From an uncultured Clostridia bacterium (GTDB taxonomy: Bacteria > Bacillota > Clostridia > Christensenellales > CAG-138): 6,433 nt of DNA. The DNA lies in NCBI GenBank assembly GCA_937894955.1, contig CALAXO010000192.1:1-6433 (forward strand), written 5' to 3'. The stretch's first letter is position 1. Every line of letters starts with the position of its first letter. Below are positions 1 to 5,335 of the stretch, piece after piece. Below the pieces are notes generated by a model. The model saw only the letters and a list, made by a program, of their open reading frames with translations, did not search any database and was not told where the DNA came from. The translations under genes were made by a program, and so were the position numbers.

Positions 1-335
1 GCGTAAAGGGCGGCGATACGGCTGCATTCCTTGAAACTGCGCTTGAAAAATTGGGCCTCAATCGACGTGAGGCAAACGAATTCATCGTCTTCTGGCTGCC
101 GCTTATGGAACAGAATCCGTACAATGTGATTTCATTCCAAGCCGATTGCTACACACAGACTGCAAAGCTTGAAGTTGAGCCTGCGCCCGATACCGTGATT
201 CGTGTTTTCATGGCATGGCAGAAATCCGATGCATTTGTTGACATTGCAGAGCAGGTGCTGACCGCACCCGAACGCCGCAGTTTTACCGTTGTTGAGTGGG
301 GCGGGACGGAGATAAGCACAGGAGACGAGAACTGA
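1..335 (+). CDS. 3' end of uncharacterised conserved protein (partial)
   Basis: The reading frame is open from the left edge of the window (first full codon at 3) to TGA at 333-335, so the N-terminus lies outside. A TTG at 51 could be mistaken for a start, but the frame continues in good coding style before it. About 110 residues are visible. They include the compact stretch EFIVFWLPLMEQNPYN, then ISFQADCY, then PDTVIRVFMAW, and end with FTVVEWGGTEI. This looks like a folded, aromatic-rich beta domain. I have an impression of similar C-terminal regions in uncharacterised, possibly cell-surface, proteins of Clostridia, but I cannot name a family. No membrane segment or catalytic motif is visible here. 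The stop codon directly abuts the ATG of the acetyltransferase gene, so the two are probably co-transcribed. Confidence 0.8.
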   Translation, partial: VKGGDTAAFLETALEKLGLNRREANEFIVFWLPLMEQNPYNVISFQADCYTQTAKLEVEPAPDTVIRVFMAWQKSDAFVDIAEQVLTAPERRSFTVVEWGGTEISTGDEN

Positions 336-914
336 ATGACAGAAATAAGATTGATTGACGTGCAGCATTCGAAGGACATAAATCTTCCGAATGAGCCGTT
401 TAAACTGTTCGGGCGGCTGATTCCGAAATATTCGGACGGAAAATGGAGTTGGGAAACGGAGCTTTTTGCACCGGAGAACGCTTCTGAAATGCGCTTTCCT
501 GACGAAAATTATGATTTCGAGCAAATGAGCGAAAACTCCACTTTTATCGGCGCGTATGACGGTGAATGCGATGATGAGAGCATTCGCGGCGCAGCAGGCG
601 GTGCCGATGTGTACAACTGTATCGGAATTGCGGTAATGCAGGAAGGCTTCTTTAAGTATATGTACCTCTGTGACCTGAAAGTCAGCGCGGCGGCACGGGG
701 CCGCGGCATCGGAATGAAGCTTATCGAACGCGCGAAAGAGCTTGCGCGGGAAAAGGGGTATCGCGGGATTTACGTCATTGCACAGGACAATAATCTTGGT
801 GCATGTCTTTTTTACCTGAAATGCGGGTTCCGCATCGGCGGATTTGACACGGAAGTCTATCGCGGCACGGCGCAGGAAGGCAAGAGCGATATTATCTTTT
901 ACCTTGACTGCTGA
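336..914 (+). CDS. GNAT family N-acetyltransferase
   Basis: A 192-residue protein of the GNAT fold, which transfers an acetyl group from acetyl-CoA to an amine; it is expected to be cytosolic. The acetyl-CoA pyrophosphate-binding motif A is clear: beta strand CDLKV (112-116), then R121-G-R-G124-I-G126, leading into a helix. The C-terminal motif B follows, with QDNN (150-153) and ACLFYLKCGFRIGGFD (156-171). The CDLKV, QDNN and FYLKCGF-GGFD pattern resembles streptothricin acetyltransferase-like (SatA) proteins, but the substrate cannot be told from sequence. The first 70 residues are less typical and may form the acceptor site. ATG 336 follows the upstream stop at 335 with no gap, and AGGAG (320-324) lies 11 nt before it, which fixes the start and suggests coupling to the upstream gene. 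A terminator follows about 45 nt after the stop. Confidence 0.88.
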   Translation: MTEIRLIDVQHSKDINLPNEPFKLFGRLIPKYSDGKWSWETELFAPENASEMRFPDENYDFEQMSENSTFIGAYDGECDDESIRGAAGGADVYNCIGIAVMQEGFFKYMYLCDLKVSAAARGRGIGMKLIERAKELAREKGYRGIYVIAQDNNLGACLFYLKCGFRIGGFDTEVYRGTAQEGKSDIIFYLDC

Positions 915-957
915 GCCGAATCGCACGTCAATATAACGGCGCAGACACAGCAGACAC

Positions 958-1000
958 AAAAACGCTGCACCCGAAAAAGGATGCAGCGTGTTTTGTTATT
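958..1000. terminator. Bidirectional intrinsic terminator between convergent genes
   Basis: An 8-bp perfect stem, ACGCTGCA (962-969) with TGCAGCGT (982-989), is extended by CC (971-972)/GG (979-980) after one mismatch, leaving a GAAAAA loop. On the + strand it is followed by TTTTGTTATT (991-1000), serving the acetyltransferase gene. On the - strand it is followed by a T-run (complement of AAAAA, 958-962), about 80 nt beyond the argF stop. It therefore fits termination from both sides. Confidence 0.85.
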
Positions 1001-1071
1001 CAATCGGATTCAGTTGAAGCGCAAAACAAAAACAGGCGCGGAATCCGAATTGCCGAACGGCAGGGCAAAGC

Positions 1072-2061
1072 TTATCTGCCTGCGGTTGCGACCATAACGG
1101 CCTTGATGGTGTGCATGCGGTTTTCGGCTTCGTCGAATACCTTGGAGCAGGGAGCGCGGAAGACTTCGTCGGTAACTTCCTGTTCTGCAACGCCGTACTT
1201 TTCGTAAATCTCTCTGCCGACGGAGGTTTCAAGATCGTGGAAGCTGGGCAGGCAGTGGAGGAAGATGCAGTCGGGGTTATGGGTCATGTTCATCATGTCC
1301 ATGGTTACGCGGTAGGGGGTGAGGAGCTTGATGCGCTCTTCGAACTGAGTCTCTTCGCCCATGGAAACCCAAACGTCGGTGTAGATAGCGTCCGCACCGT
1401 CAACAGCAGCGATATCTTCGGAGAATTCGATCTTTGCGCCGGTGGTCTTTGCAAGCTCGCGCATTTCTTCAACAAGATGCTCCTCGGGGAAGAGAGCCTT
1501 GGGAGCGATGCCGACAAAGTGCATACCGAGTTTTGCGGAGATGATCATGAGGGAGTTGCCCATGTTGTTGCGTGCATCACCGACATAAACGAGCTTGACC
1601 TTGTTGAGGGGCTTAGCGATGTTTTCCATGATGGTGAGGCAGTCTGCAAGAACCTGAGTGGGATGATACAGGTCGGTGAGGCCGTTCCATACGGGAACGC
1701 CCGCATGCTTTGCGAGCAGCTCAACGGTCTCCTGCTTGAAACCGCGGAATTCAATGCCGTCATAGAAACGGCCGAGAACCTTTGCGGTGTCCTCAAGGGA
1801 TTCCTTTTTGCCCATCTGGCTGTTGGAAAGGAAGGTTACATGTGCGCCTTCGTCAAGCGCGGCAACCTCGAATGCGCAGCGGGTGCGGGTGGAAGTTTTT
1901 TCGAAAAGAAGAACGATGTTCTTGCCTGCAAGCAGATCGCCGGGAATACCGGCACGCTTTTTTGCCTTAAGGTCAGCGGCAAGGTTGAGCAGATAACGGA
2001 TTTCATCGGGAGTGAAATCCTTTAGAGTAAGCAGGGAACGCCCTTTAAGATTAACAGGCAT
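1072..2061 (-). CDS. argF: Ornithine carbamoyltransferase
   Basis: Makes citrulline and phosphate from carbamoyl phosphate and ornithine, the sixth step of arginine synthesis, in the cytosol as a trimer. At 329 residues it has the family's usual length. All signatures are present: carbamoyl phosphate loop STRTR (57-61), HPTQ (133-136), DARNN (162-166), ornithine loop D229 with SMG (233-235), catalytic HCLP (269-272), and ENRMHTIKAV near the end. The sequence is closest in style to the E. coli ArgF/ArgI and ArcB type. The frame is open upstream to an ATG at 2136, adding 25 residues. I chose ATG 2059-2061 because AAAGGAG sits 7 nt upstream and because the predicted transcription start (about 2134) lies inside the upstream ATG codon. 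An anabolic role is inferred from the absence of arcA/arcC neighbours in the window. It appears monocistronic; no clear ArgR box was seen. Confidence 0.97.
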   Translation of the reverse strand: MPVNLKGRSLLTLKDFTPDEIRYLLNLAADLKAKKRAGIPGDLLAGKNIVLLFEKTSTRTRCAFEVAALDEGAHVTFLSNSQMGKKESLEDTAKVLGRFYDGIEFRGFKQETVELLAKHAGVPVWNGLTDLYHPTQVLADCLTIMENIAKPLNKVKLVYVGDARNNMGNSLMIISAKLGMHFVGIAPKALFPEEHLVEEMRELAKTTGAKIEFSEDIAAVDGADAIYTDVWVSMGEETQFEERIKLLTPYRVTMDMMNMTHNPDCIFLHCLPSFHDLETSVGREIYEKYGVAEQEVTDEVFRAPCSKVFDEAENRMHTIKAVMVATAGR

Positions 2062-2068
2062 GGTAAAT

Positions 2069-2075
2069 CTCCTTT
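2069..2075 (-). promoter_or_regulatory. argF ribosome binding site (decides the start)
   Basis: On the - strand this reads AAAGGAG, with 7 nt to ATG at 2061. It is a near-consensus Shine-Dalgarno site and supports the 329-residue product over the 25-residue longer reading. Confidence 0.88.
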
Positions 2076-2086
2076 GTGTTTGTTTC

Positions 2087-2124
2087 GCGCAGGCCGACCG
2101 TCGAACCGACGAAAAAACCCGCGC
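2087..2124 (-). promoter_or_regulatory. Foldable 5' leader of argF
   Basis: In the argF transcript, GCGCGGG (complement of 2118-2124) can pair with CCTGCGC (complement of 2087-2093) over 7 bp including one G-U. Inside it, a second hairpin CGTCG/CGACG (2099-2111) closes a 3-nt loop. The structure lies between the predicted transcription start (about 2134) and the ribosome site at 2069-2075, ending about 11 nt short of it. No T-run follows, so it is not an obvious attenuator. A regulatory role is inference only. Confidence 0.4.
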
Positions 2125-2140
2125 ATTTTCTGACATTAAA

Positions 2141-2169
2141 ATTATAGCATATTGAAACGGGAATGAAAA
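2141..2169 (-). promoter_or_regulatory. argF promoter (sigma-A type, extended -10)
   Basis: On the - strand TATAAT (2141-2146) is preceded directly by TGC, giving an extended -10. TTTTCA (2164-2169) lies 17 nt further upstream and matches 4 of 6 positions of the -35 consensus. The predicted transcript start is near 2134, giving a leader of about 73 nt before the argF ATG. Confidence 0.75.
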
Positions 2170-2200
2170 GAGAAAAAAACCTTTGAAAAATTATATTATC

Positions 2201-2250
2201 AAAACAAAATGCAGCCGCCTGTGCGTGTGAAAGCGAACGCAGTGCGGCTG
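2201..2250 (-). terminator. Terminator-like hairpin upstream of the argF promoter
   Basis: CAGCCGC (2212-2218) pairs perfectly with GCGGCTG (2244-2250), and an inner stem TGCGT (2222-2226)/ACGCA (2237-2241) extends it. On the - strand the hairpin is followed by an interrupted T-tract, TTTTGTTTT (complement of 2201-2209). It could block leftward transcription coming from the rpmH side. No gene that would end here is visible, so its role is open. Confidence 0.35.
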
Positions 2251-2356
2251 TGCGGAACAAAATCGGGAGTTTAAGCAAGGCGGAAAGCAAACGCGGCCGA
2301 ACGGAACGAGTCAGCAAATGCTGCATGACGGGATGATAAAAAACAATAATATATTG

Positions 2357-2389
2357 CAAAAATAAAACAAAAACATGCACGGATGTGCA
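2357..2389 (+). promoter_or_regulatory. A-rich tract and small dyad upstream of the rpmH promoter
   Basis: An A-rich stretch (2357-2375) and the dyad TGCAC-ggat-GTGCA (2376-2389) lie just before the -35 box at 2399. The A-rich stretch resembles an UP element but sits further from the -35 box than usual, because the dyad separates them. The dyad could be a protein site; no known operator was recognised. Confidence 0.3.
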
Positions 2390-2398
2390 AATTCGGGC

Positions 2399-2428
2399 TT
2401 GACAAAACGGGGGCATTGCGGCTATAAT
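2399..2428 (+). promoter_or_regulatory. Strong sigma-A promoter of rpmH operon
   Basis: Perfect -35 TTGACA (2399-2404) and perfect -10 TATAAT (2423-2428) are separated by 18 nt. The predicted start is near 2435. This is the best promoter in the window, as expected for a ribosomal protein operon. Confidence 0.92.
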
Positions 2429-2434
2429 AACTAA

Positions 2435-2568
2435 TTGTGACACTATGGGGTTTTCTTCGAAAATCTGTCGGGCGAAACTTCTTTTTCGCCGAAGATGCTT
2501 CTGTGAGCATGTGTCGGGCAGGTTGCGATATTCCCTTGTAAATAAGCAAGAAAGAGGTACTGTACACT
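2435..2568 (+). promoter_or_regulatory. Structured 5' leader of rpmH
   Basis: The leader is about 134 nt long for a 44-codon gene. It holds GGCGAAA (2471-2477)/TTTCGCC (2484-2490), which can be enclosed by TCTTC (2454-2458)/GAAGA (2491-2495). The TCTTC arm can instead take part in a local TTTTC/GAAAA hairpin (2451-2463), so the two outer pairings compete. A third hairpin, ATGCT/AGCAT (2495-2510), follows. TGTCGGGC occurs twice (2466-2473 and 2512-2519). The ribosome site AAAGAGG (2551-2557) lies 11 nt before the ATG. No known riboswitch or ribosomal-protein leader class was recognised. Confidence 0.45.
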
Positions 2569-2703
2569 ATGAAGATGACTTTTCAGCCCAAAGTTAGGCA
2601 GAGGAAAAAGGTTCACGGTTTCCGCAAGCGCATGAGCACCGCCAACGGCCGCAACGTGCTCGCACGCAGGCGCGGCAAGGGCAGGAAGAAACTGTCTGCA
2701 TAA
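2569..2703 (+). CDS. rpmH: Large ribosomal subunit protein bL34
   Basis: Encodes the 44-residue L34 protein of the 50S subunit, the exact usual length. It is very basic and carries the family pattern: MKMTFQP at the start, VHGFRKRMSTANGRNVLARRR in the centre (split here as VHGFRKRM and NGRNVLARRR), and KGRKKLSA at the C-terminus. A second ATG at 2575 would give a product lacking the conserved first two residues, so ATG 2569 is chosen. In Firmicutes rpmH heads the cluster with rnpA, as here, but the distance to rnpA is much larger than usual. It is driven by the strong promoter at 2399-2428. Confidence 0.98.
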   Translation: MKMTFQPKVRQRKKVHGFRKRMSTANGRNVLARRRGKGRKKLSA

Positions 2704-2966
2704 GCCTTTCTGTTGATTTGCATCGTGTTTTTGCCCAAAGGCGGGGAATTAAACTCCGGATTTTAAGCGAAACATGCGCGAATGCGGGACTTGCTTTTCG
2801 GCAGGCTCGCTTTTTCGAGACCTCAAATCAAAAGAGGAAAACGGTTTGCAGCCTGCGGCGGGTTTGGCCGTGCAGCCTGCTGCGAACACTGTTCACAAAG
2901 GCTTTTTACAAGAGCTTTTTCCGGCGAAGATCCCGCTTAATATGTTCGCCCGTACGGCGGAGCGGA

Positions 2967-2994
2967 CTCGGTGTGCGGCTGTGCCGCACCCGAG
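2967..2994 (+). other. Strong GC-rich hairpin in the rpmH-rnpA gap
   Basis: CTCGG (2967-2971), a bulged T (2972) and GTGCGGC (2973-2979) pair with GCCGCAC (2983-2989) and CCGAG (2990-2994). This gives 12 bp closing a TGT loop. There is no T-run on either side, so it is not an intrinsic terminator. It could be an RNA processing or stability element, or part of a dispersed palindromic repeat. Confidence 0.6.
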
Positions 2995-3102
2995 CGGTAT
3001 CATTCATAAGCATTCCGAACGGCTGTGTTCCGATTAAAAGGCAGCAAGTGTTCGGGAGAGATTTTCGATTGGTTTTGTGCCGGGAAGCCTTGTTTGGGCA
3101 TT

Positions 3103-3158
3103 CTCAAAAAGCCATTGAATTGCTGAAGAAATGCTGTCTCGGACGGCTTTTGAGTTTT
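3103..3158 (+). terminator. Imperfect hairpin with T-run, terminator-like
   Basis: CTCAAAAAGCC (3103-3113) pairs with GGCTTTTGAG (3145-3154) over 10 bp with one bulged A. TTTT (3155-3158) follows directly. The loop is 31 nt, long for a terminator, and the stem is A-T rich in its middle. It might partly terminate or stabilise the rpmH transcript before rnpA. Confidence 0.35.
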
Positions 3159-3412
3159 AACGGAACAAGCGGGAAAAGCACCCGGTTCTCAAACAATATA
3201 AAATATGTCATGCGGCGATATCGAATCGAGCTGCGCAGCATGCGGTTTTAATATATGTTTCAACGTGCGGTATTGTCTGAAGAAAGATGGCGGGCGAACC
3301 GAACAGACGCTGATTTTTCAGAGTTTTTGCTTAAATTGTGTATGATTTGAATTCGGTGTTTCATCGGCAAAAACGAAACGGTCGGCGTATTCGTGATAAT
3401 CTGAAAACTGAA

Positions 3413-3850
3413 GTGAAGCGTTGCTATTCTCTCAAACGAAATAAAGAGTTCCGCAGAACCTATCGTATCGGAAAATCGGTCGGGGGGCGGAGCATGGTTT
3501 TGATTTATGCCAAGGGCAGACAGGGCGAGGTCAAAATCGGTTTTTCCGTGAGTAAAAAAATCGGCAACGCTGTTGTTCGTAATAAAACAAAACGACGTAT
3601 GCGTGAGGCTGTGACACCGCTTATTCCCTGCATAAAACCGGGGTGCAGACTTATTTTTATTGCGAGGCAGCCGATTGTTGACGAAAAGCTCCCGGACATT
3701 CGCAGCTCAATGAAATATTCCCTTAAGCGAACGGGATATTTGAATCCGAATCCGCCGCAGCTGCAGGATAAGGAAAAACAGCGGGCGGGCGATACGGAGG
3801 CCGAAACGAAGGAAAGCGATAACGAAAAATGCGGCGGAAACCCGATATGA
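3413..3850 (+). CDS. rnpA: Ribonuclease P protein component
   Basis: The protein subunit of RNase P, which binds the catalytic RNA and the pre-tRNA 5' leader. The family core is clear: YSLKRNKEFRRTYRIGKS (5-22), then GFSVSKKIGNAVVRN (43-57) with the RNR-type basic signature KTKRRMREA (58-66), and a final strand CRLIFIAR (78-85). The core ends near residue 110; a 35-residue charged, low-complexity tail follows, so 145 residues is longer than the usual 110-130. The start is uncertain: no ATG and no Shine-Dalgarno site is present. I chose GTG 3413 because VKRCYSL aligns with normal RnpA N-termini. GTG 3338 would add 25 residues without family support. A lone TATGAT (3341-3346) could be a -10 box but has no good -35. 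The gene overlaps yidD. Confidence 0.93.
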   Translation: MKRCYSLKRNKEFRRTYRIGKSVGGRSMVLIYAKGRQGEVKIGFSVSKKIGNAVVRNKTKRRMREAVTPLIPCIKPGCRLIFIARQPIVDEKLPDIRSSMKYSLKRTGYLNPNPPQLQDKEKQRAGDTEAETKESDNEKCGGNPI

Positions 3851-4290
3851 ACTCTCGCGGCTGCGACAATGATTCCGAACGCGAACGGCTGAGTTTCCCC
3901 GCAAGGTTGTTCATTCGGCTTATAAAAAGCTATCAGCTGTTTGTTTCGCCGCGCAGCGGTCCGTGCTGTCGTTATACGCCGAGCTGCTCTCAGTATGCAA
4001 TCGACGCTCTGAAAATACACGGAGCGTTCAAGGGGTTTTTCCTTGCGGTTTGGCGCATAATGCGCTGCAACCCGTTTTCAAAGGGCGGGTATGACCCCGT
4101 TCCGAATATAACATCCGAAAAACAGCTTAACCTTATGCGTTTTTTCGTTGTCGGAAGGCGGCAGCGAACGAAAAGGAATCAGGCGGCGCGGCCCAAAAAA
4201 AGAGGAGACCTGTGCGCAGAACGTACGGTATCGGAAAAAACGTGCCGCAGATTGACGGACAGAAAGGACAAAATAACAGAAAATGATTAA
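3829..4290 (+). CDS. yidD: Membrane protein insertion efficiency factor YidD
   Basis: A small membrane-associated protein that assists YidC/Sec-dependent insertion of membrane proteins. The family signature is intact: amphipathic helix RLFIRLIKSYQLFVSP (26-41), CCRYTPSCSQYAIDAL (46-61), HGAFKG (64-69), RIMRCNPF (76-83) and GGYDPVP (86-92), with Cys46, Cys53 and Cys80 conserved. YidD normally ends shortly after DPVP, but here a 61-residue basic tail follows with no recognisable motif. Two starts are possible. ATG 3829 has AAGGAAAG (3809-3816) 12 nt upstream. ATG 3847 overlaps the rnpA stop as ATGA and would remove six residues. Either way it overlaps rnpA, and its end overlaps yidC by 8 nt, so the three genes are probably translationally coupled. 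Confidence 0.93.
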   Translation: MRRKPDMNSRGCDNDSERERLSFPARLFIRLIKSYQLFVSPRSGPCCRYTPSCSQYAIDALKIHGAFKGFFLAVWRIMRCNPFSKGGYDPVPNITSEKQLNLMRFFVVGRRQRTKRNQAARPKKRGDLCAERTVSEKTCRRLTDRKDKITEND

Positions 4291-5335
4291 CGATTTCTTC
4301 CTTACCGAGTGGTTTTTTGATTTGCTTCGTTGGCTCTGCAGCGTGCTTGGCGACAATTATTTTCTTACGATATTTATCGTTACGCTTGCTTTGCGCATAA
4401 TTCAGATCTTTCCTGATATCAACAATCGCAAAAATCAGCGCAAACAGGCAAAAATTCAGCCCGAAATCGAAAAGCTGAAAAAGAAATACGCCGATAATCC
4501 GCAAAAGCTCAGCATGGAGCAAAACAAACTCATGCGGGAGAACGGCATCGGTATGCTCTCAAGCTGCCTGCCTCTGCTGCTGACACTTCCGCTTTTCTTC
4601 TGCTTCCTTGCCGCATTCCGCTTTTGGGGCTATGAACAGACCATTCGTCTTACATACGAAACGATCGTCAACGAGGAAAAAGCACAGGAGACGTTCGACA
4701 GCTACAGCTTCCTCTGGATCACGAATATCTGGCAGCCGGACAGCGGCTTTGCGCCGGTCGTCACGCCTGCAAAAACCGTTAAAACTTACGGCAATTCTTC
4801 AACCTGCGCGTGCACAAAATCAAACAACATAGGCAATCTCAAACTTTTCCACACCGGCTACCGCGATGAAAACGGCAATAAGGTTGAGGGCAAAGTGATT
4901 TGGGAAACTCTTGTTGAAGCAGGACTTGCAACCGGCGAATTCGGCTCGAGCAGCATGGATCTGCTGCCGACGGACACGGCCGCTGAAAAATACGATAATC
5001 TGATGAAAAATTATCAGCACGGAAACAACAACGGATGGTTCATCCTGCCCGTGCTCGCAACCGGATTCCAGCTGCTTTCGGCATGGCTTTCAATGCGTCA
5101 GTCCAAAAAGCTGAACCCCGGCGCCGCTCAGCAGCAGCAAAGCATGAATTTCATGCTGTGGCTGTTCCCGATAATGAGCTTCTTCGTATGCTTGAGCTCC
5201 ACCTCGGCATTCTCACTCTATTGGGTTCTCAGCAGCGTGCTTCAGATTATCACGTCCCAGCTCACGAACCTTATCATGAGCAAAAAAGAAAATGCGGCTG
5301 AAGTTCCCTCCGCAAAACCTTCAAAAGCAAAATAA
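4283..5335 (+). CDS. yidC: YidC/Oxa1 family membrane protein insertase
   Basis: Inserts proteins into the cytoplasmic membrane, alone or with SecYEG. The 350-residue protein lacks the large periplasmic domain of proteobacterial YidC, as is normal for Gram-positives. Visible parts: first membrane segment about 26-44 with the groove arginine Arg38; a charged cytoplasmic loop rich in Lys/Gln/Glu (49-86), the C1 coiled coil; second segment about 91-112 (PLLLTLPLFFCFLAAF); third about 252-270; and the last segments about 289-331 with the conserved FSLYW (310-314). No lipobox is evident. Between segments two and three lies an outward-facing stretch of about 135 residues (116-250) containing Cys175 and Cys177, larger than in minimal YidC proteins. 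ATG 4283 lies inside the end of yidD, with GAAAGGA (4262-4268) 14 nt upstream. Confidence 0.96.
   Translation: MINDFFLTEWFFDLLRWLCSVLGDNYFLTIFIVTLALRIIQIFPDINNRKNQRKQAKIQPEIEKLKKKYADNPQKLSMEQNKLMRENGIGMLSSCLPLLLTLPLFFCFLAAFRFWGYEQTIRLTYETIVNEEKAQETFDSYSFLWITNIWQPDSGFAPVVTPAKTVKTYGNSSTCACTKSNNIGNLKLFHTGYRDENGNKVEGKVIWETLVEAGLATGEFGSSSMDLLPTDTAAEKYDNLMKNYQHGNNNGWFILPVLATGFQLLSAWLSMRQSKKLNPGAAQQQQSMNFMLWLFPIMSFFVCLSSTSAFSLYWVLSSVLQIITSQLTNLIMSKKENAAEVPSAKPSKAK

Larger units (their letters stand above)
2704..3412 (+). other. Unusually long rpmH-rnpA intergenic region, no confident gene
   Basis: About 700 nt with no recognisable gene. One frame is open over 2718-3251 (TTG start, 177 codons), but no Shine-Dalgarno site precedes it. 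Its product is dominated by Arg (many CGG codons) and Cys with few acidic residues, unlike the neighbours, so I do not call it. Structure seen: a 12-bp hairpin at 2967-2994; a 10-bp hairpin at 3103-3154; a weak 6-bp stem at 2901-2915 followed by TTTTT (2916-2920); the perfect palindrome GCTGCGCAGC (3230-3239) flanked by two copies of CATGCGG (3209-3215, 3239-3245); and TGCAGCCTGC twice (about 2847-2856 and 2871-2880). No tRNA, and no match to the conserved cores of RNase P RNA or SRP RNA that I could find. Confidence 0.6.

Noticed and set aside
132..959. 275-codon - strand frame
   Set aside because: Lies antisense over the partial protein gene and the acetyltransferase gene; Cys-rich composition typical of a shadow frame.
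1004..1048. Inverted repeat TCGGATTC/GAATCCGA beyond the argF stop
   Set aside because: 8-bp arms with a 29-nt loop and no T-run on either strand; the better terminator is at 958-1000.
1111..2025. 304-codon + strand frame
   Set aside because: Exactly antisense to argF, whose motifs are unmistakable; no domain of its own.
2051..2443. 130-codon - strand frame across the argF-rpmH spacer
   Set aside because: Contains both promoters and the hairpins, has no recognisable domain, and ends over the argF start region in another frame.
2137..2568. Possible replication origin next to rpmH
   Set aside because: No TTATCCACA-like DnaA boxes on either strand and no dnaA in the window.
2834..2840. GAGGAAA, as found in the conserved core of RNase P RNA
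   Set aside because: Only this short word matches; the following bases and the expected distal ACAGAA-type region are absent.
2718..3251. 177-codon + strand frame between rpmH and rnpA
   Set aside because: TTG start without a ribosome site; Arg- and Cys-rich, almost no acidic residues, heavy CGG use unlike neighbours; no recognisable domain. Kept as an open question in the findings, not as a gene.
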